Shown here: one piece after another, positions 24,667 through 25,087 of the stretch | Numbering within the stretch: the first letter of the stretch is position 1 | Layout of the letters: each line of letters opens with the position of its first letter | From: Pseudomonadota bacterium | Lineage (GTDB): Bacteria; Pseudomonadota; Gammaproteobacteria; Burkholderiales; Burkholderiaceae_C | DNA: 25,087 nucleotides | Assembly (NCBI GenBank): GCA_023415035.1 | Contig: JAEZLX010000230.1 | Span: forward strand, 1 to 25,087 | Direction of reading: 5' to 3' | Made by a program: the position numbers and the translations under genes | Notes under the pieces: model-generated | The model's database searches: none | Seen by the model: only the letters and a program-made list of their open reading frames with translations | Told to the model about the DNA's origin: nothing

Positions 24667-24700
24667 CAGGGCGGCTGTCCCTTGCGCGACAAGCGCCCTG
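24667..24700 (+). other. Inverted repeat downstream of iclR
   Basis: CAGGGCG (24667-24673) pairs with CGCCCTG (24694-24700), and an inner CTTG/CAAG stem (24681-24693) closes on a CGCGA loop. It could fold as one hairpin with a 7-base bulge. No T-tract follows, so a rho-independent terminator is not supported. Confidence 0.4.
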
Positions 24701-24719
24701 CGGCCGGTCGGGTACCGAA

Positions 24720-24832
24720 AGAGCGACCCTGTTACCCAGGGCCGTACATGCATAACCGACGAAAGGTACGCCGGATCGCCCAGGCGGTTGTGGTGGTCGC
24801 ACCTTCGGTGTGCAGAAAAGACCGTCCGCTCT
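24720..24832 (+). ncRNA. Candidate structured leader RNA (multibranched)
   Basis: A 6-bp closing helix, AGAGCG (24720-24725) with CGCTCT (24827-24832), encloses three hairpins: CCCTG/CAGGG (24727-24741), CGTAC/GTACG (24743-24770), and GGTC/GACC enclosing GCAC/GTGC (24795-24823). This lies about 50 bases before a strong ribosome binding site and ATG at 24885. The layout is that of a cis-regulatory leader or riboswitch. I do not recognise the family, and pairing in GC-rich DNA can arise by chance. Confidence 0.35.
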
Positions 24833-24884
24833 ATTTGCGAGCCCATTCAATGGCCGCCCGTCCTTCACCTGAAAGGAGACCAGT

Positions 24885-25040
24885 ATGAGTTCTAACGTTG
24901 GCCGCCCACTGCCCACAATTAGTCGCCCCTTATTTATTCGCAAGCCATTGATTTTGCTGGATATTTTCTTCATTCCGGCGTATAATTTCTCCCGTTCTGA
25001 TAGCGCATCCGCCTTGATTTCTGGGAGTTTCGTGCCGTGA
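24885..25040 (+). pseudogene. Short ORF with strong ribosome binding site, probably a gene start cut by an insertion sequence
   Basis: The 51-codon frame starts MSSNVGRPLPTISRP behind a strong GAAAGGAGA ribosome binding site. After about ten codons the base composition drops (from about 24917), and the remaining residues look like read-through of a non-coding insertion sequence end. Its stop TGA (25038-25040) overlaps the transposase ATG. I take the first codons as the 5' end of an interrupted gene. A genuine 51-aa peptide is the alternative. The original product is not recognisable. Confidence 0.4.
24981..24986 (+). promoter_or_regulatory. Perfect -10 box upstream of the second transposase
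   Basis: TATAAT lies 53 bases before the transposase ATG. A well-spaced -35 is not evident; TGGATA at 24958-24963 has 17-base spacing but matches poorly. Confidence 0.4.
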
Positions 25041-25087
25041 TGTTCACCTGCCCCGCCACCGACGATTTCTTCCGCTCGCGCATCGAC
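25040..25087 (+). CDS. Transposase, first 16 codons (IS5-like; partial)
   Basis: ATG at 25040 opens MFTCPATDDFFRSRID and runs off the window. The DFFRSRID stretch matches the N terminus of a common proteobacterial IS5-type transposase that usually continues 'QMIDLRHPLAVLA'. This is recognised from memory, not searched. It differs from the transposase at 60-939, so the catabolic region is flanked by two unrelated elements. Confidence 0.6.
   Translation, partial: MFTCPATDDFFRSRID

Larger units (their letters stand above)
24917..25087 (+). mobile_element. Left end of a second insertion sequence (truncated by the window)
   Basis: From about 24917 the sequence becomes distinctly more AT-rich than the catabolic genes, carries a perfect TATAAT box, and leads into a transposase start. 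The left boundary is an estimate from composition, because the other end and its terminal repeat are outside the window. Confidence 0.55.

Noticed and set aside
24584..24973. A 129-codon minus-strand frame across the region after iclR
   Set aside because: It crosses the composition break into the insertion sequence and shows no motif. The plus-strand leader and ribosome binding site explain the region better.

Overview
The window looks like part of a chromosome or large replicon of a high-GC betaproteobacterium, most likely a Burkholderiales member of the Comamonadaceae type. This rests on GC-rich codon usage, two Bug-type (TctC) periplasmic binding proteins, CoxG/CaiB/ETF gene styles and a 'CCCTAGAATG' -10 element. 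The genus assignment is inference. I see no rRNA, tRNA or CRISPR array.

Layout. (1) Positions 12-946: an IS5-family insertion sequence with 19-bp imperfect terminal repeats and a transposase split across two frames at an A7 run. (2) Positions 944-13051, minus strand: one tightly packed operon, transcribed leftward from about 13074. In transcription order it encodes a NicF-like amidohydrolase, a NicC-like flavin monooxygenase, a three-subunit molybdenum hydroxylase (FAD, 2Fe-2S and Mo subunits), NicD, NicX, a Bug protein, a CaiB/BaiF CoA-transferase, a CoxG-like protein, EtfB and EtfA. (3) Positions 13052-13250: a divergent control region in which two back-to-back promoters carry almost the same 13-bp motif in their spacers. 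(4) Positions 13251-23752, plus strand: a second operon with two acyl-CoA dehydrogenases, a second Bug protein, two alpha/beta-hydrolase-fold proteins (one lacking its nucleophile), a 55-aa protein, an amidase-signature enzyme, a fused enoyl-CoA hydratase/3-hydroxyacyl-CoA dehydrogenase, a thiolase and an enoyl-CoA hydratase-fold protein. (5) Positions 23856-24566: an IclR-family regulator. (6) Positions 24567-25087: a structured, probably transcribed leader, a short ORF with a strong ribosome binding site, an abrupt fall in GC, and the first 16 codons of another IS5-like transposase.

How the genes may work together. NicX (2,5-dihydroxypyridine 5,6-dioxygenase), NicD (N-formylmaleamate deformylase) and a NicF-like maleamate amidohydrolase form the lower, ring-opening part of the aerobic nicotinate pathway. 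The Mo hydroxylase and flavin monooxygenase would make the dihydroxypyridine. The linked, divergently transcribed beta-oxidation genes, CoA-transferase, amidase and ETF are not part of textbook nicotinate catabolism. I infer that the locus degrades an N-heteroaromatic compound carrying an acyl/alkyl or amide substituent, or one whose ring-cleavage product must be handled as a CoA thioester. The exact substrate cannot be read from the sequence. No maleate isomerase (NicE) gene is present in the window.
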